Shown here one piece after another: positions 11,801 through 23,184 of a stretch of DNA of 64,000 nucleotides (the first letter of the stretch is position 1; every line of letters starts with the position of its first letter). The DNA comes from Zhengitettix transpicula. Taxonomy: Eukaryota; Arthropoda; Insecta; Orthoptera; Tetrigidae. The stretch covers positions 12,766,501 through 12,830,500 of the forward strand of contig CM073596.1 of assembly GCA_037074705.1 (NCBI GenBank), written 5' to 3'. The notes below the pieces were generated by a model. That model saw only the letters and a list, made by a program, of their open reading frames with translations, made no database searches and was not told the DNA's origin. Both the position numbers and the translations under genes were made by a program.

Positions 11801-12840
11801 GCGGCGTCGAATGTATGGCCATTTTTAATACTTATTCCAGGGTTCTATTTTCAAGGTGATTTTTTTTTCAGTTTGTCGCTGCTAATGTTTTACGGCTTCA
11901 TACGTATTTCTGTTAACCGATTTCAGTACACTGCATCAGTCTTTCCGGGTCGTTGTGAAGGAATAGACCCGCTTAAGTCTGGTAATGCTTCCGTGAAATG
12001 CGACTTAAAAATCCAATAATTCTATATTGGGGTTTTATTGCACGTCTGGGACACTCAGCATTCACTCAAATCGGCTCAGTGTGAGAGATCTGCACCTGTG
12101 ATGAGGCAGAGGACTTCGTGAAGAGTACTTCTGCATATTGACGTTTGGACCGGAACCGTTGTCCATTGTTTGAGCTAATTTAATTTCGGCAGGGCTGCTA
12201 CTGCCTGCGTATTTCCGCCCCCTCCCAACACACACGAGTTTAATTACTGGCTCAAGTTAAATTACTTTCAGTTGCGCCGACAAAGTGTTTGTTACTTGTC
12301 ATAATTACACTGCGCTCGGTAAACAATTTACATAACAGCTGTTTAATTACTTGGGCCGGCTTAATATACAACAACAGGTTGGCTTCCGCTGGTTTATTTT
12401 TTTTAGAGGACCTCTTAATTGCGATCCAGGATTAATAACCGAATGCTGCCCATTTCCCGAGGGGGATCAGGGAATAAATACGTTTGACCACATCCGAGAT
12501 TTGGAGCGATGTAAATGAGAAGCAATGTTCTGCGTCTTGATACATTTAAATATGCTGTAAGTAATTTATCAACTAATTTTAGATAAGAAAGCATCGAAGA
12601 AATATTAGAAAATTATTTCTAGTTGAAATATTTATATTGCACAGCTTTAGGAATACATTTCCCTTATTTTCTCAACTTAATTTAAATATACGTAATATAG
12701 ATTTACCAAAATTATATTTTTCTTCCTGTGATGTTCAATCAATCTCATGTTATGTGATATGAAATCATGCATTTATTATCACAATTAATATATTATAATC
12801 CTTTCTCAATATTTTGTCCTTCTATATGATAAAGAATATT
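8861..12840. other. Long non-repetitive region with two GC-richer islands
   Basis: No coding gene is recognised. 8860-9560 is GC-richer and unique. 9560-11330 is strongly AT-rich and featureless. 11330-12500 is again GC-richer, including a block at 12180-12430 with several TTAATTAC/TAATTA sites. The pattern suits non-coding DNA holding possible cis-regulatory islands, but no promoter or exon can be defined here. Confidence 0.5.
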
Positions 12841-13269
12841 GTAACATATTAACGGGAGTGTCCGTTGATAGAGGCGTAGTTTTGTTGGGTAGTTTTGTGT
12901 TTTTTAGTTGTCAACAATTGGGGCGGCCGAGCATTTTTGTTGTCACCTTGAAAGAACAGTTCCAAGTCAGGAGCGGAAGCGAGTAGATGCTCTACAAAAG
13001 TTTACTTGTAGCCGCGTGTTGTGTAGTTCAAAACCACGACTGAGGAATTTTGGTTTCCAGTTCGTAAAATATACTATTAAATTCATCAAGGTTTGGCTTA
13101 TTCACCTGATAAAATTACCTGGCGCCCAAGAACTGATGACTCTAATTATTCTTAAACTGCACTAGAAATAAAAATCGGCATAATCCCATCGCACAGTTGT
13201 TGCCCATGGCCAATCGAACAGATTACTACATTTCGTCACCCAAACTTGTGAGGCCCAAAGGAATTTACT

Positions 13270-13271
<2 letters not shown>

Positions 13272-13313
<42 letters not shown>
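13272..13313. repeat. (TA)n microsatellite
   Basis: An uninterrupted run of about 20 TA dinucleotides. The Tyr/Ile repeat in the frame at 13197-13472 comes from it. Confidence 0.97.
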
Positions 13314-13314
<1 letters not shown>

Positions 13315-13403
13315 CTTTGAGGCCGAGCATCGCAAAGCACAGCATTGTTTGGCGCGAGAATGCAGAGACTATGATGGTTGCTACGGTTTATTGTCAAAAA
13401 GCG

Positions 13404-13437
13404 TATATAAGATGCTCAGAACTTCAGGCAGTCAGTG
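13404..13437 (+). promoter_or_regulatory. Candidate TATA-Inr core promoter
   Basis: TATATAAG at 13404-13411 is followed by TCAGTG at 13432-13437, a match to the arthropod initiator TCAGT. The distance from the first T of the TATA box to the initiator A (13434) is 30 bp, the usual spacing. No DPE match is seen at +28 to +32. Downstream are an ATG at 13538 and a donor-like CAG|GTGAAT at 13585/13586. It could serve an unknown gene, or be the promoter of an undetected LTR or LINE element. Confidence 0.4.
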
Positions 13438-13537
13438 ACTATGTGTTTGGAAGGCAAAACAGTATGTTCTGAGAAACAGCAGTCAGTCAGTGTGTGTTTG
13501 GAGGGCCTGACGAGAGGAGTCAGAGAAACAGACAGTC

Positions 13538-13636
13538 ATGGCGATTCTGTTGTGGCGGACAGGCCGAATTCAGCAAAATATTCAGGTGAATATATCAGCA
13601 AAACGTAGTGAGATGATACGTACGACAGTAAAGTAG
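13538..13636 (+). CDS. Short ORF in the putative transcript from 13434 (hypothetical)
   Basis: The frame starts with MAILLWRTGRIQQNIQ and reads 32 codons to a TAG at 13634-13636. If the donor-like site after codon 16 (CAG|GTGAAT at 13585/13586) is used, the first exon would encode just those 16 residues and join an unknown downstream exon. ATG context is CAGTCATGG, with G at +4 but T at -3. Nothing identifies a family. It is listed only because it lies in register with a well-spaced TATA-Inr pair. It may be untranslated or part of a mobile element leader. Confidence 0.2.
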   Translation: MAILLWRTGRIQQNIQVNISAKRSEMIRTTVK

Positions 13637-13639
13637 AAA

Positions 13640-14089
13640 GGCGCCGAAAGTATTGTTAAGTTTTACGACGAAACGTGAAAAGTATGAAATCATTCAAATG
13701 GCCTGTAAATAAAAAAAATTAGCTTCATTATAATTAAAAGAACCACGTATGCACAAACCAGAGAAGCTCTGAATAAAATGGTATCTAAAAACGTAACTTT
13801 TGTTAACCTTTACGTAAATATTGTTTTCTATAACTTTATCAGTTTTTTGTTGTTTTTAGATTCTTCGTATGAAAATTGTTATTGTAAATTAAATTAATAT
13901 TTTTCTTTTGTTACTTGGAAAAAATATCAAAACTGTGTCTTTATTAGACACCCTAGAAGCTGTCCTGAAATTAAGATTCTCTTCTAAGCTGAGGCATTTA
14001 CTTATAAACATAAATTGTAAAGAATTCAACGTAAAACGTAAAATCCCGTTAACTTCTTTCCTTTGTTTCTTTAATATCATATTGAATAC

Positions 14090-14124
<35 letters not shown>

Positions 14125-15560
14125 ATTTTCAAATATATATTGTTTTATTTTAGGCAGAGATTGAAAAAATTTGAAGAAAAAATACGTTCCATTTTTATCA
14201 GCCTATTCGTTTTGTATCGTTATATTAAATTCTGTCTTCCTACGTACTTTTGTTTCTGTATTTAATTGTTTATTTCAGCGCCAATATAAAATAAAAATAC
14301 TTGAAATCTATTAAATACTGTATATTATTACAGTTAAACTGTTTCATGCAGAGTAATTTCATAAATGATAAAAGCACCAACTCTACGTCACGTTCATCCT
14401 GTCAGCTATGCAACCACCAACACAGTTCTGTATCGCGATTTCCGCACGAAGGGGAACTAATGACAGAGAGGTTTTCTAGCATTTTAATACTCTCTTTTTC
14501 TCAATTATAAGTAACGAAGACGAGGAACATTAAATAAATTTTTCTTTAAACGTCATAAGTATTAATTTTTTAAAATTAAATGTAATTAGATTAATTACGG
14601 GGTTTTACGTTCGTGTACATGGAAAACGCGGAGGAATAAACGGAAACTTATTAAAATAATTATACTCTGAAAAAATCAATATTTTAAACGTTAAAGTAGA
14701 TCAATTTATTATTCTCTAGAATTCTGTCGCATTATTATTCCAAAGAGCAGAAATAACTTTGATATGATCATGAATAGCTGAGATGTTGTCAGTAAGTTCC
14801 GAAGTGCTCACAAGCCTTAAAACAAGGTCAAAGACACAGAACATTATAATCCGCGACGTCGGAACTGCGGTTTGGCGTCTCGACGGGTAGAAGACGCCAT
14901 TAATTAAAGGAGGGAGTCTCAGTCATATTTCTTGCGTTTCCAAGGCCTATCTTTTGTTTAACGGAGTCTCAGCCGATCGCATAAATGAAAATGAGGGAAG
15001 CTGGTTGCTTTCTCTTTCCGAGCCAAGATGAAGTGCAAGCACTTAATTGTTGCGGCGGAGAATAACTAACCGCCGGCGCGTGCTATTGTTAATTGTCGGG
15101 GCATGGCGCCATAAGCAATCACGATCGGCGACATTTGCCGCAGGGAATCGATTCTTATATAATTAACTGAATTAGGTTGATCCGACACTTTATTAGTGGT
15201 CTAGCCAGTACTTTTATTCATATTTGGCTGGAATATTTCTTCCTTTGCATCTTGTAATTAATTTGACTATAGCCTTGATATACGCTTTAGTATTATAATC
15301 TGACTGTATATTACTGTAATGCTAAATCGCTAATAATCCTATATCTCTTTGTGACTAAAATTATCATAAATAAATTCTTTCCACAATTTCAATGGATCAA
15401 CCTTCCTCTGAAAAAAAAATTAATTAAGCGACTAACATTAGCCTTCAGGATGTTTGACGTTAACTCCACTCAATAATTATTTCGTTCAACCGTATAAAAT
15501 ATAAATGAAAATAATATACGTCTGATAGAAAATAATGAATAAGAAAAGATAGCCAAGACA
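13640..15560. other. AT-rich DNA with a GC-richer island at 14.78-15.2 kb
   Basis: 13640-14780 is AT-rich, with a (TA)n run at 14093-14120 and no supported gene. 14780-15200 is a unique, GC-richer island with ATTAATTAAAGG, CTTAATTG, TTAATTGTC and ATAATTAACTGAATTAG sites spread through it. It looks like a homeodomain-rich regulatory block rather than an exon, since no long frame spans it. 15200-15560 is AT-rich and featureless. Confidence 0.45.
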
Positions 15561-15849
15561 AACAGAGAAAGGTAATATAAATACCACACAACGTTCCTGG
15601 GAACCTTGTTCCTTTCGTCAGGTACTAGGAAGAGGATAGAGAAACACAACTGCACTGGTCAGTTGACAACACTCAAAAGCGACGAAAACGCAACGACAAT
15701 GGGAAAACAGAAGGTTTAGCATAATAATAAGGGATCATAGCAATTTTTGACTTTAATAGAGTCTGTTTGTACATTAATAGCTATGATGTTTGATTTAATG
15801 TGAAGCATCTGTGAAATGAGTCTGGAATTGTACCTGGTGCCAAAGTTTA

Positions 15850-16080
15850 ACATATTAGCATTTTGTCAATCAAATTTATGTTTAGAATTGATTATATGTT
15901 TGGAGACTACAGATTTGATACGTGTATTAAGGGAACGTTTTGTTTGCCCTATGTAGCAGGAATTACAAGTAGAGCAAGAGATTATGTAATCATCACAATG
16001 TTTGCTGTAGGTGTCAAGTGGGTCCGTGAGGTTTTTAATCTAGTAGGAAAGGGTATTAGTGGATCTGTAAATGTTGGATA
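15850..16080 (-). pseudogene. GIY-YIG endonuclease domain of the Penelope-like element (decayed)
   Basis: Reading the minus strand gives YIISCSTCNSCYIGQTKRSL, about 15985-15926. This corresponds to the GIY...YIGQT core, with its nearby cysteine cluster, of the Penelope EN domain. The first half of the motif is altered (YII where VYK is usual; compare VYKISCSNCSSCYIG in the copy at 62.5 kb). Downstream residues TRIKSV continue for about 20 codons before stops accumulate. This nuclease domain nicks target DNA in live elements. Here it is disconnected from the RT frame and cannot be functional. Confidence 0.82.
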
Positions 16081-16302
16081 TTTGATATTCTTTGAATATT
16101 TGGACAAATTTGTGATGTAGAAATTTGTAATAAGAAAGTACGAGAAAAAAAATTGGCTTGAGGTGTTTGGGGGCGATTGACAGTAGGATGTTGGATTTTG
16201 TTCAGTCAGCTGTTTATGTGTTTAATAATAAAATTTAAAGCGTTCTTATTGGAGATTAAAATGTTTCGGACAATATTTAAATTGTGTTGATGGAACTTGG
16301 AG

Positions 16303-16974
16303 TTATAAAGTAATATAGCTCTGTCTACAAGATTCTCTCATTTGATTTGGAGGATGATCAGAAAGATAACTGAGAACACGTCCAGAGTATGTTGGTTTCC
16401 TGAACCAATTGGTGGGAATGTAAGTATTGTGAATGGATACAGTGACGTCAAGAAAATTAAGAGAATGGTTAGATTCAAGTTCATGGGTTAATTGTAGGTT
16501 GGGATGATAATTATTGGAAGTATTGACTATTAGGTTGATTTTAGAGGTGTTAACAATACAAATAATGTCGTCTACATATCTGATGTAACAAAGAGGTTGG
16601 TCAGGAAGTAGAGAAACACAATAATTTTCTAAATCTCTCATGACTATCTCAGAAAAAAAAAGACTAAGGGGTCTTCCCATGTGATAACCTTTGATTTGAT
16701 GATAGTGAACCTGATTAAACTTGGAATAAGTGGAGTTGAGGATTATATTTACAATGCATAAAATTTCATGAGGTGGAATTTTAGTACATTGACTGAAAAT
16801 GGGGCATCTGTTTTTGAAACTGTTAATGACTAAATCATTGGGAATAGAGTTGAATAGGGAAACTACATCAAGAGAAATTAAAGACTGGTCATGAGCTCTG
16901 GAAATGTTGACTGAGGTGATGAATAAGGAATAAAATGTGGATGGTTCAATAAATGGACGAAAGGTTACATTCAT
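16303..16974 (-). pseudogene. Penelope-like reverse transcriptase fragment (223 codons open)
   Basis: This is the longest meaningful frame in the window. Motif A is SLDVVSLFNSIP (residues 34-45). Motif B is GYHMGRPLSLFF (96-107), where family members usually have MGSPLSP, so Ser to Arg and Pro to Leu changes are likely disabling. Motif C is YVDD (133-136), intact. LNFLDVTV (172-179) and RKPTYSGRVLSYLSDHPPNQ (192-211) match the palm-thumb region typical of Penelope RTs. The part N-terminal to motif A is missing. The frame ends before the GIY-YIG region, which lies in other frames. RT identity is very secure; activity is not expected. Confidence 0.93.
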
Positions 16975-16980
16975 CCTATA

Positions 16981-18430
16981 CGTTCAAACACTTATCCCCT
17001 CTCCTCTAAAGATCTACTTATAAAAAAAAAAGATTCATGCGGATAAAATATCTCATCTCTAGTAAATTTGCATCCACAAGACAGCAACGGTTATCAGGAA
17101 CCTGAAGTTACGAAATATAATGTTTGTAATAAGAAAATACGCCTAAAATTATTACTAAAATAATCAATATCACTATTATTATAGTTTTGTTGGCACTACA
17201 ATGTATTTTACATTTACATACCGTAACATTCAGAATTATTTGTAGCACTCTCTATCACGCCGTATTATTTTTTTCAGCGATCGTCCTACTGTCAAAGAAA
17301 AATTTTATCCTGTGTTCCAAATTCCAAAAACCCCTGGAATATATTTTTACGTAATTTTACTTGCAAAAATACGCATTAGAAAGTCATAATGTGGCCGGTC
17401 TTCTGTTATGTTGACGTTTTAATTAAATCTTCCTCTTTATTCGGCAAATTATATTCCTCGTTTGCAGGTATTCAGTACTTATAACTGTTTAATATCAATA
17501 TTTGTCAAGGCAGGTTCTGCGTGATTTTTTTTATGCTGAACTGATGTGAGTAAAATTTGATATGTCGGATGCGAATTTGATAATTAGAGTGCGACGATTT
17601 TCCGCGAAATTTTTTCCAAGCCTGGATCTTTGTGGCGACGTGGCCTTAGATTGGAAACCACGGGTGAGGTGAAGTCGATAGGCTCGAAGGTGCTGACCAA
17701 GGGGAGATCTCTGCCAACTGCTTCCAGGACTCGGCATATTGTTCAGTACCGAGAAGCCATCCGCCGTGATTGCCACCACAAGAAAAAAAGGCTGGATTCT
17801 TTCTTTCAGCTATTGTGTAACCTAATAATTGCCGTCGCCTTCCTGAAAGTCGCTCGTCTTTTGTAAAGTCCGAGTTCAAGAGGTTCATCAATATCAGAAT
17901 GACGTTTTAATTAAGAAATTAATAATTGATATTGTGGTAATTAAAAACGTGTATTTATTTAATTAACAAAATTTTACGATTTTCATTGTCGCGTCGGGGC
18001 ATGCTATGGGCATTGTCGCGAAGGCATGGCTGGACGCGCGGAACTTTTAGTGTGCTTTGGGGAGACGTACAGGATAGGCAGAGAGGAATAAGAGTGTGTG
18101 TTGGGAATCGGCCGAGAGAGAGAAGAGAGTATTTTCTGGAAAGTTGGAGTATTTGTAATTGAGAAATGCTTGGACCAGGAAAGCGAACCTGATTAAAAGT
18201 TCCTGTGACTATATTCAAGCAAGTTTATAGGAGTTGCAGAGACGTAAGATATCAAAGTCCCGGATTTATGTATTACGAGGCGACAATATGAAGTATTTGT
18301 CCACTGGCATATTTATCCAAGCATCAAAGATTTAAAACAACGTTATCAAATGTAAAGAGCAGGAAGAGTTGTGTCTGAAAATTACAACCACATTAAATTC
18401 AGCGAAATATGGCCTGTCTGTGATGTGTTT
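16981..18430. other. Unique region between the Penelope-like element and the 383-bp duplication
   Basis: AT-rich at 16981-17600. A GC-richer stretch at 17600-17880 has overlapping short frames on both strands and no family match. A second GC-richer stretch at 17980-18220 includes GA-rich sequence. Neither has exon-like support, such as a long frame with flanking splice sites. Confidence 0.45.
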
Positions 18431-18436
18431 AACAAT

Positions 18437-19213
18437 ACTCGAGTGAGGTCGAGCCCCAGATGAACAGCTAATGGTAATGTAAACCAAAAAGAAAATTTAT
18501 TATCCTAATCTAAATAATATTTATCGTCAGATTTCATTGTTTAAGTTAATAATTTTTCACATTGTAAGTTTTTAATTGTCTTGTCGTAACATTCTTTATT
18601 GGAGGCCCGATAGTCCGCTCTGAAATTAAGCCGCGGCACTTTACCAACTTGTAACAAAATTTTCAATGGTGATAAGAATTTGTTTTTAATAAATTTACTT
18701 CGTTTTATATTTTAGAATCTGATTTTACATTTAAAATCCTATAATTTAAACTATTAATTGTGTTAATTGGAAATCTAATTAAATTGTATTATTACAAAAG
18801 TGCTCCAATGTGGGTTTATTTTCGAGTGAGATCGAGCCCCAGATGAACAGCTAATGGTAATGTAAACTAAAAAGAAAATTTATTATCTGCAAACCTAATG
18901 CAAATAATATTTATCGTCAGATTTCATTTTTTAAGTTAAGAATTTTTCACATTGTAAGTTTTTAATTGTCTTGTCGTAAAATTCTTTATTGGAGGCCCGA
19001 CAGTCGGCCCTGAAATTAAGCCGTGGCACTTTACTAACTTGTAACAAAATTGTCAATGGTGATAAGAATTTGTTTTTAAATAATTTAACTTCGTTTTATA
19101 TTTTAAATTCTGATTTTTAATTTAAAATCCTATCATTTAAACTATTAATTGTGTTCATTTAAAATCTAATTAAATTGTATTATTACAAATGTGCTTCAAT
19201 GTGGGTTTATTTA
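18437..19213. repeat. Tandem duplication, two ~385-bp units
   Basis: The block CGAGTGAGGTCGAGCCCCAG at 18440 recurs as CGAGTGAGATCGAGCCCCAG at 18823. The two units stay closely similar to their ends, sharing ATTGGAGGCCCGA, AAATTAAGCCG and ATCTAATTAAATTGTATTATT. The second unit ends near 19213. Divergence is low, so the duplication is fairly recent. No coding content is seen. Confidence 0.9.
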
Positions 19214-19389
19214 AATTGAATAATTAAACAAATATTGTGTACTACATTTATGACCTCAAAAAGGAGCAAATTAAAATGAAATTTAATACAAAATCATTTG
19301 TGATTACTACAATATGTTAAAAAAATAATTACGACCCCCGGAGTATTTTTCCAGACGTGTTTGTATTTAAAATACGACTTCAAAATTCT

Positions 19390-19820
19390 TTTTTTTAGGG
19401 TAACAGGCTACATGAGGGTAATCCACATGGTGCCAACTCCCCTTTAATAGCGGAGAAATTTGAAAGGGGAGATTTGGAAGGGTAATTGAAGGTAGCCAAG
19501 GGTTAACTATGGCCTCCGGGCTGCAGTTTAAGGATCCTACCCGACATTTGCCTAAAAGTAATGCAGGGAAACCCCTATAAAACCTGTATCAGGTTGGTTG
19601 GGCATTGGGTACTTGTCCCACGCCCTTCCGATGACTGGATAGGGGTTTGCTGTGGGAACGCAGCTTTTCCCCTCTCCGTGCATTGACCAGTTTAGGAGGC
19701 AGCTGGCCGACTGTACCGACTCTTACCGTATGGCCAAGGTCTGTGACCCAGGAACATACACCGCTCAAAACAGGTTGAGTTGCCTCGGTTTGTGGGAACC
19801 TTAGTTCAAAAATGGTTAGA
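19390..19820 (-). repeat. Family A copy A5
   Basis: Minus-strand copy with the tail side on the left (poly-T at about 19388-19396, then AGGGTAACAGGCTACATGAG). It runs to the head side near 19815, including AACATACACCGCTCAAAACA. It is near full length but lacks the terminal covarying hairpin. The minus frame 19589-19891 is a repeat ORF. Confidence 0.82.
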
Positions 19821-19827
19821 AGAAAAA

Positions 19828-20028
19828 TAAGGTGTAGACAGGCTATGTATTGGATAATCCACATAGTGGCAACACCCCTATAATAGCACAAGAATTTGAA
19901 AGGGTGGATGCGGAAGGGTTGAGGAAGGTATCCAAGGGTTAACTAGAACTCCAGGGCTATATTTAAAGGATCTGACACGGCATTCGCCTAAATGTGATGC
20001 AGGGAAAATCCTAGAAAATGTTTAAGAT
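19828..20028 (-). repeat. Family A copy A6 (truncated)
   Basis: It starts at the tail consensus TAGACAGGCTATG and follows family A through GTTAACTAG and GATGCAGGGAAAATCCTAG, then diverges after about 20025. It is joined almost directly to A5 in the same orientation. Confidence 0.8.
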
Positions 20029-20194
20029 AACGCTAGGATATCCAGAGATCAAATTAATACATGAAATAAATTATTTTAAAGTACTAAGTGATCCGCTGCG
20101 ACTAGCGAAGTATTTAGGAAGGGACAAGGATCAAAAGCTATCATTTGGGCACAGTGAGCAATTATGAAGTTTTGTAAGTAGGTGTAAGAAGAAG

Positions 20195-20520
20195 TAGGTA
20201 TAGGGTAATCCACATAGTGACAACTCCCCTCTTACAGGATAGGAAAGGGAGTGAAAGGGGGGATGCGGAAAGGCAGAGCAAGGTAACCAAGGGTTAACTG
20301 GGACCCCGGGGCTATGTTTAAAGGATCCTACCCGGCAATTCGCCTAAAAGTGATGCAGGGAAAATCCTAGAAAAACCTCCGTCAGTTACGTCGGGCATTT
20401 GGTACATTTCCCACGCCCTTCCGATGGCGCAAGAGGGGTTTGCTGTGGTCACAGCTTTACCCCTCCCCGTGCCTTGACCACTTTAGGAGGCAACTGGCCG
20501 ACTGTTCCAATGGTAAGGCG
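20195..20520 (-). repeat. Family A copy A7 (partial)
   Basis: It begins at GGGTAATCCACATAGTGAC and continues to the GGAGGCAACTGGCCGACTGT block, ending at about 20517. The central stem, conserved in other copies, is broken here (CTCCGTCAG opposite GATGCAGG). Confidence 0.82.
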
Positions 20521-20877
20521 GATGTGATCTACGAGAAAGTTACGTCCAATTCTGGGAACAGTTTGGACATTTGACGTCCATTTGCAATAGTATTCACAGA
20601 CTTATTTATTGGCAGTAATATAGTATGTTACCCGAAGTCTGTAATGAGTTGTAGTTGTGCATGGAGGCCTCAAAGGAGGAAAGTCGTCATTGAGGAAATA
20701 CACAAATTAAAGACAGGAACCACATGGTTGCAAAGATGAATTTCACTTCATTGTAGAATCAAGCCAAAAGTAATTATCACTAGTAATTGAAAAACAATAC
20801 ATAATTACAGTTTTGTCAAAATGCAGCCAACTGCATGAAGTTTCTTCTCGAAAACTTATCTAGGTGTAAGAAGAAGT
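20521..20877. other. Unique spacer within the minus-oriented family A cluster
   Basis: AT-rich sequence without recognised features, separating copies A7 and A8. Confidence 0.5.
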
Positions 20878-21147
20878 TGTAAACAGGCTATGTATAGGGT
20901 AATCCACATAGTGACAACTACCCTCGTATAGCATAGGAAAGGGAGTGTAAGAGGGAATGCGAAAAGGTAGAGCAAGGTAGGCAAGTGTTAACTGGGTCCC
21001 CGGACTGTAGTTTAAGGATCCTACCCGGCATTCGCCAATAAGTACAGGACAAACCCTAGAAAAACCTGCATCAGGTAGGTCGGGCATTGGGTACTTGTCC
21101 CACGCCCTTCCGATAGCGGGAGAAGAGTTTGCTGTGTGGGGACGCTT
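20878..21147 (-). repeat. Family A copy A8 (truncated)
   Basis: It runs from AAACAGGCTATGTATAGGG to TTTGCTGTGTGGGGACGC. The head third of the element is missing; the sequence changes at a T-rich run at about 21148. Confidence 0.82.
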
Positions 21148-22410
21148 TTTTTTTTCACGGCACATTATTTCCAATTGCAGTTTCCGGACAGAGAGAGAGA
21201 GAGAGAGAGATGTGTTGACGACACACTATAATGTTTTCAGTATAAAATGTGTTGTTCCCGCGCGGGGAGAGGGGGGGGGTCGAGAATGGTGTGTGGCTAT
21301 GTTTGACAGATGAGCTGCCAACCGCAACATAAACGACTCGGTTTGGCGAGTTTGTAATTGGAAATGGCAACGCAATGTCGCTAAACGACCCTCGCATCGC
21401 GTCACAACAATTAGCACCTTCAAAATTTTCTCGCGTGCTTGCGTCCAACGTTGTTAACATTAAAATAAAAAAAACAACAACATAAACGCACATTAGAACC
21501 GGTTGCAGTGCGTCGAAAATTGCAGACCCGTTTACCTTTCGAGGATTTTTAATTATTAAAATATTATTATTCGTATTTTGTTTTACGTTACGCTACGTTA
21601 TGCACGTTGTTCTGAGCAGCTTCCGATATTTGTGTATAGACTACATTGCGCGTATTGACCGTAGTGGTCCGCCTTTTCCGGTCTGGTCCGGCCCTCCCTC
21701 GACCTGAAAGGCAGATTTATGTCACTTAAGCCCCCCCAGACGTACGAACGTGGAAAGTCTGAAATACTTTTATGGTCACCAAAGCGTAACATGGAAATTC
21801 CGGCAAAGTGGCGTCGAAGCGTGCATATTATTCCCACCCCAAAAGCAAACATTTCAACGAGATGCATTAGGAGAGCTTTGTTTTCACGCCCTCAACTTCC
21901 CGGAACTTGGTAACAACTTAAAGAGACCGTTCGTGGAAATAGGAGGATTCTTGTTGTCGGATTGTTTTTAAATCACGCGCGAACGTTTCTCGGTTATCAC
22001 TGATTAAAACACACTAAATAAAACTATTCCTCTTTTTACCTCCTTCCTGCTTACTTGAAAATATTCCTGTTCCACGCACTTTTTTTCCCCCAATGAAATA
22101 TTTCAAAATAAACTTTATCTTTGACGATACTAATTGGTTACAGAATTTTCAATTCATCGAACTCAAAGCTTATTTTTAAAATAATTTCAATATGTCATAC
22201 ATTATATCAGCCATTATTTCTTTAACAAAATTCGTAATAATTTGCGCTGTTTCCCGTTTAATTAATGTTTTATTATCAAAGATTTGTTAATAAATAAAAT
22301 TTAATTTCCTCCAATTTATATTCTAACGGGGTGTTTCCGTGGCAATATTAATATAGGTATTTTCAAAATTTGGTGACTGTTATTTACATATTTTTTACCT
22401 GTTACGCGAT
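21148..22410. other. Central unique segment between inverted family A clusters
   Basis: The segment holds a (GA)n microsatellite at 21189-21211, a G-rich run near 21273-21281, and GC-moderate unique sequence to about 21970. After that it is AT-rich to 22410. The minus frame 21155-21493 (112 codons) spans the microsatellite and has no recognised domain. No gene is supported. Family A copies on the left are minus-oriented and those on the right plus-oriented, so this segment is the spacer of a large imperfect inverted arrangement. Confidence 0.5.
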
Positions 22411-22620
22411 GATCTGATGCAGGTTTTTCTAGGGTTTGTCCTGCATTACTTTCAGGCGAATGCCGGGTAGGATCCTTAAAATATAACCTGGGGGCCCTAG
22501 TTAACCCTTCTTCTACCCTTCCGCATCCCCCCTTTCAAATCCATTCCTATGCTATTAAAGGGGAGTTGCTACCATGAGAATTACCCACATGTAGCCTTTT
22601 ACCTACAATAAAAAATATTC
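22411..22620 (+). repeat. Family A copy A2 (5'-truncated)
   Basis: It starts inside the element at GATGCAGGTTTTTCTAGGG and runs to the A-rich tail near 22617. The internal stem pairs TGCAGG with CCTGCA. Confidence 0.85.
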
Positions 22621-22634
22621 TCAACAAAATAACG

Positions 22635-23172
22635 GGGTCTGCGAGGGCTATTCTCTCGCAGGCAGAACGTTATAGGAGAAACGGAAGGGGCTACCTGTGG
22701 GGATGCCTTTTCGTCTCTCCGTTTTTGAACTAAGGTTCCCACAAGCCGAGGCACCTCGGCCTGTTTTGAGAGGTGTATGTTCCGGGGTCACAGACCTTGG
22801 GCATGCGGTAAGAGTTGTTCGCTGTTGCAATTGAAACAGTCGGCCAGCTGCCTCCTAAACTGCTCGAGGTACGGAGAAAGGAATGCTGCGTCCCCACAGA
22901 AAACTCTTCTCCCGCTATCGGAAGGGCGTTGGACAAGTACCCAATGCCCGACCTACCGGATGCAGGTTTTTCTAGGGTTTTCCCTGCATTACTTTTAGGC
23001 GAATGCCGGGTAGGATCCTTAAACCATGGCCCGGGGGCCCTAGTTAACCCTTGGCAATCTTCCTCTACCCTTCCGCATCCCCCCTTTCAAATCCCTTCGT
23101 ATGTTATTAAAGGGGAGTTGCCACCATGTGGATTACCCTCATGTAGCCTGTTACCCAAAAAAAATAAAATAT
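22635..23172 (+). repeat. Family A copy A3 (most complete copy, ~537 bp)
   Basis: It starts with the head hairpin CTGCGAG (22639-22645) and CTCGCAG (22655-22661). It then shows TGTTTTGAGAGGTGTATGTT, GTCGGCCAGCTGCCTCC, the central stem TGCAGG (22961-22966) with CCTGCA (22983-22988), and the A-rich tail at 23151-23164. It is a good reference for the family. The 140-codon plus frame 22815-23237 and its minus counterparts lie wholly in repeat and are not genes. Confidence 0.87.
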
Positions 23173-23184
23173 TCTCAACAGTGA

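Larger units (their letters stand above)
15560..16980 (-). mobile_element. Penelope-like retroelement, 5'-truncated, RT plus GIY-YIG remnant
   Basis: On the minus strand the element reads RT (16974-16303), a linker, a GIY-YIG endonuclease remnant (about 16060-15850) and a 3' terminal segment with a CTGACGA...GAACG motif (15621-15592). This order, RT before GIY-YIG, is diagnostic of endonuclease-bearing Penelope-like elements. The same 3' terminal segment recurs at 61988-62016 and 63528-63556. The RT lacks the N-terminal part that should precede motif A, so the insertion is truncated at about 16980. Stops and frameshifts between the domains show it is inactive. Confidence 0.88.
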
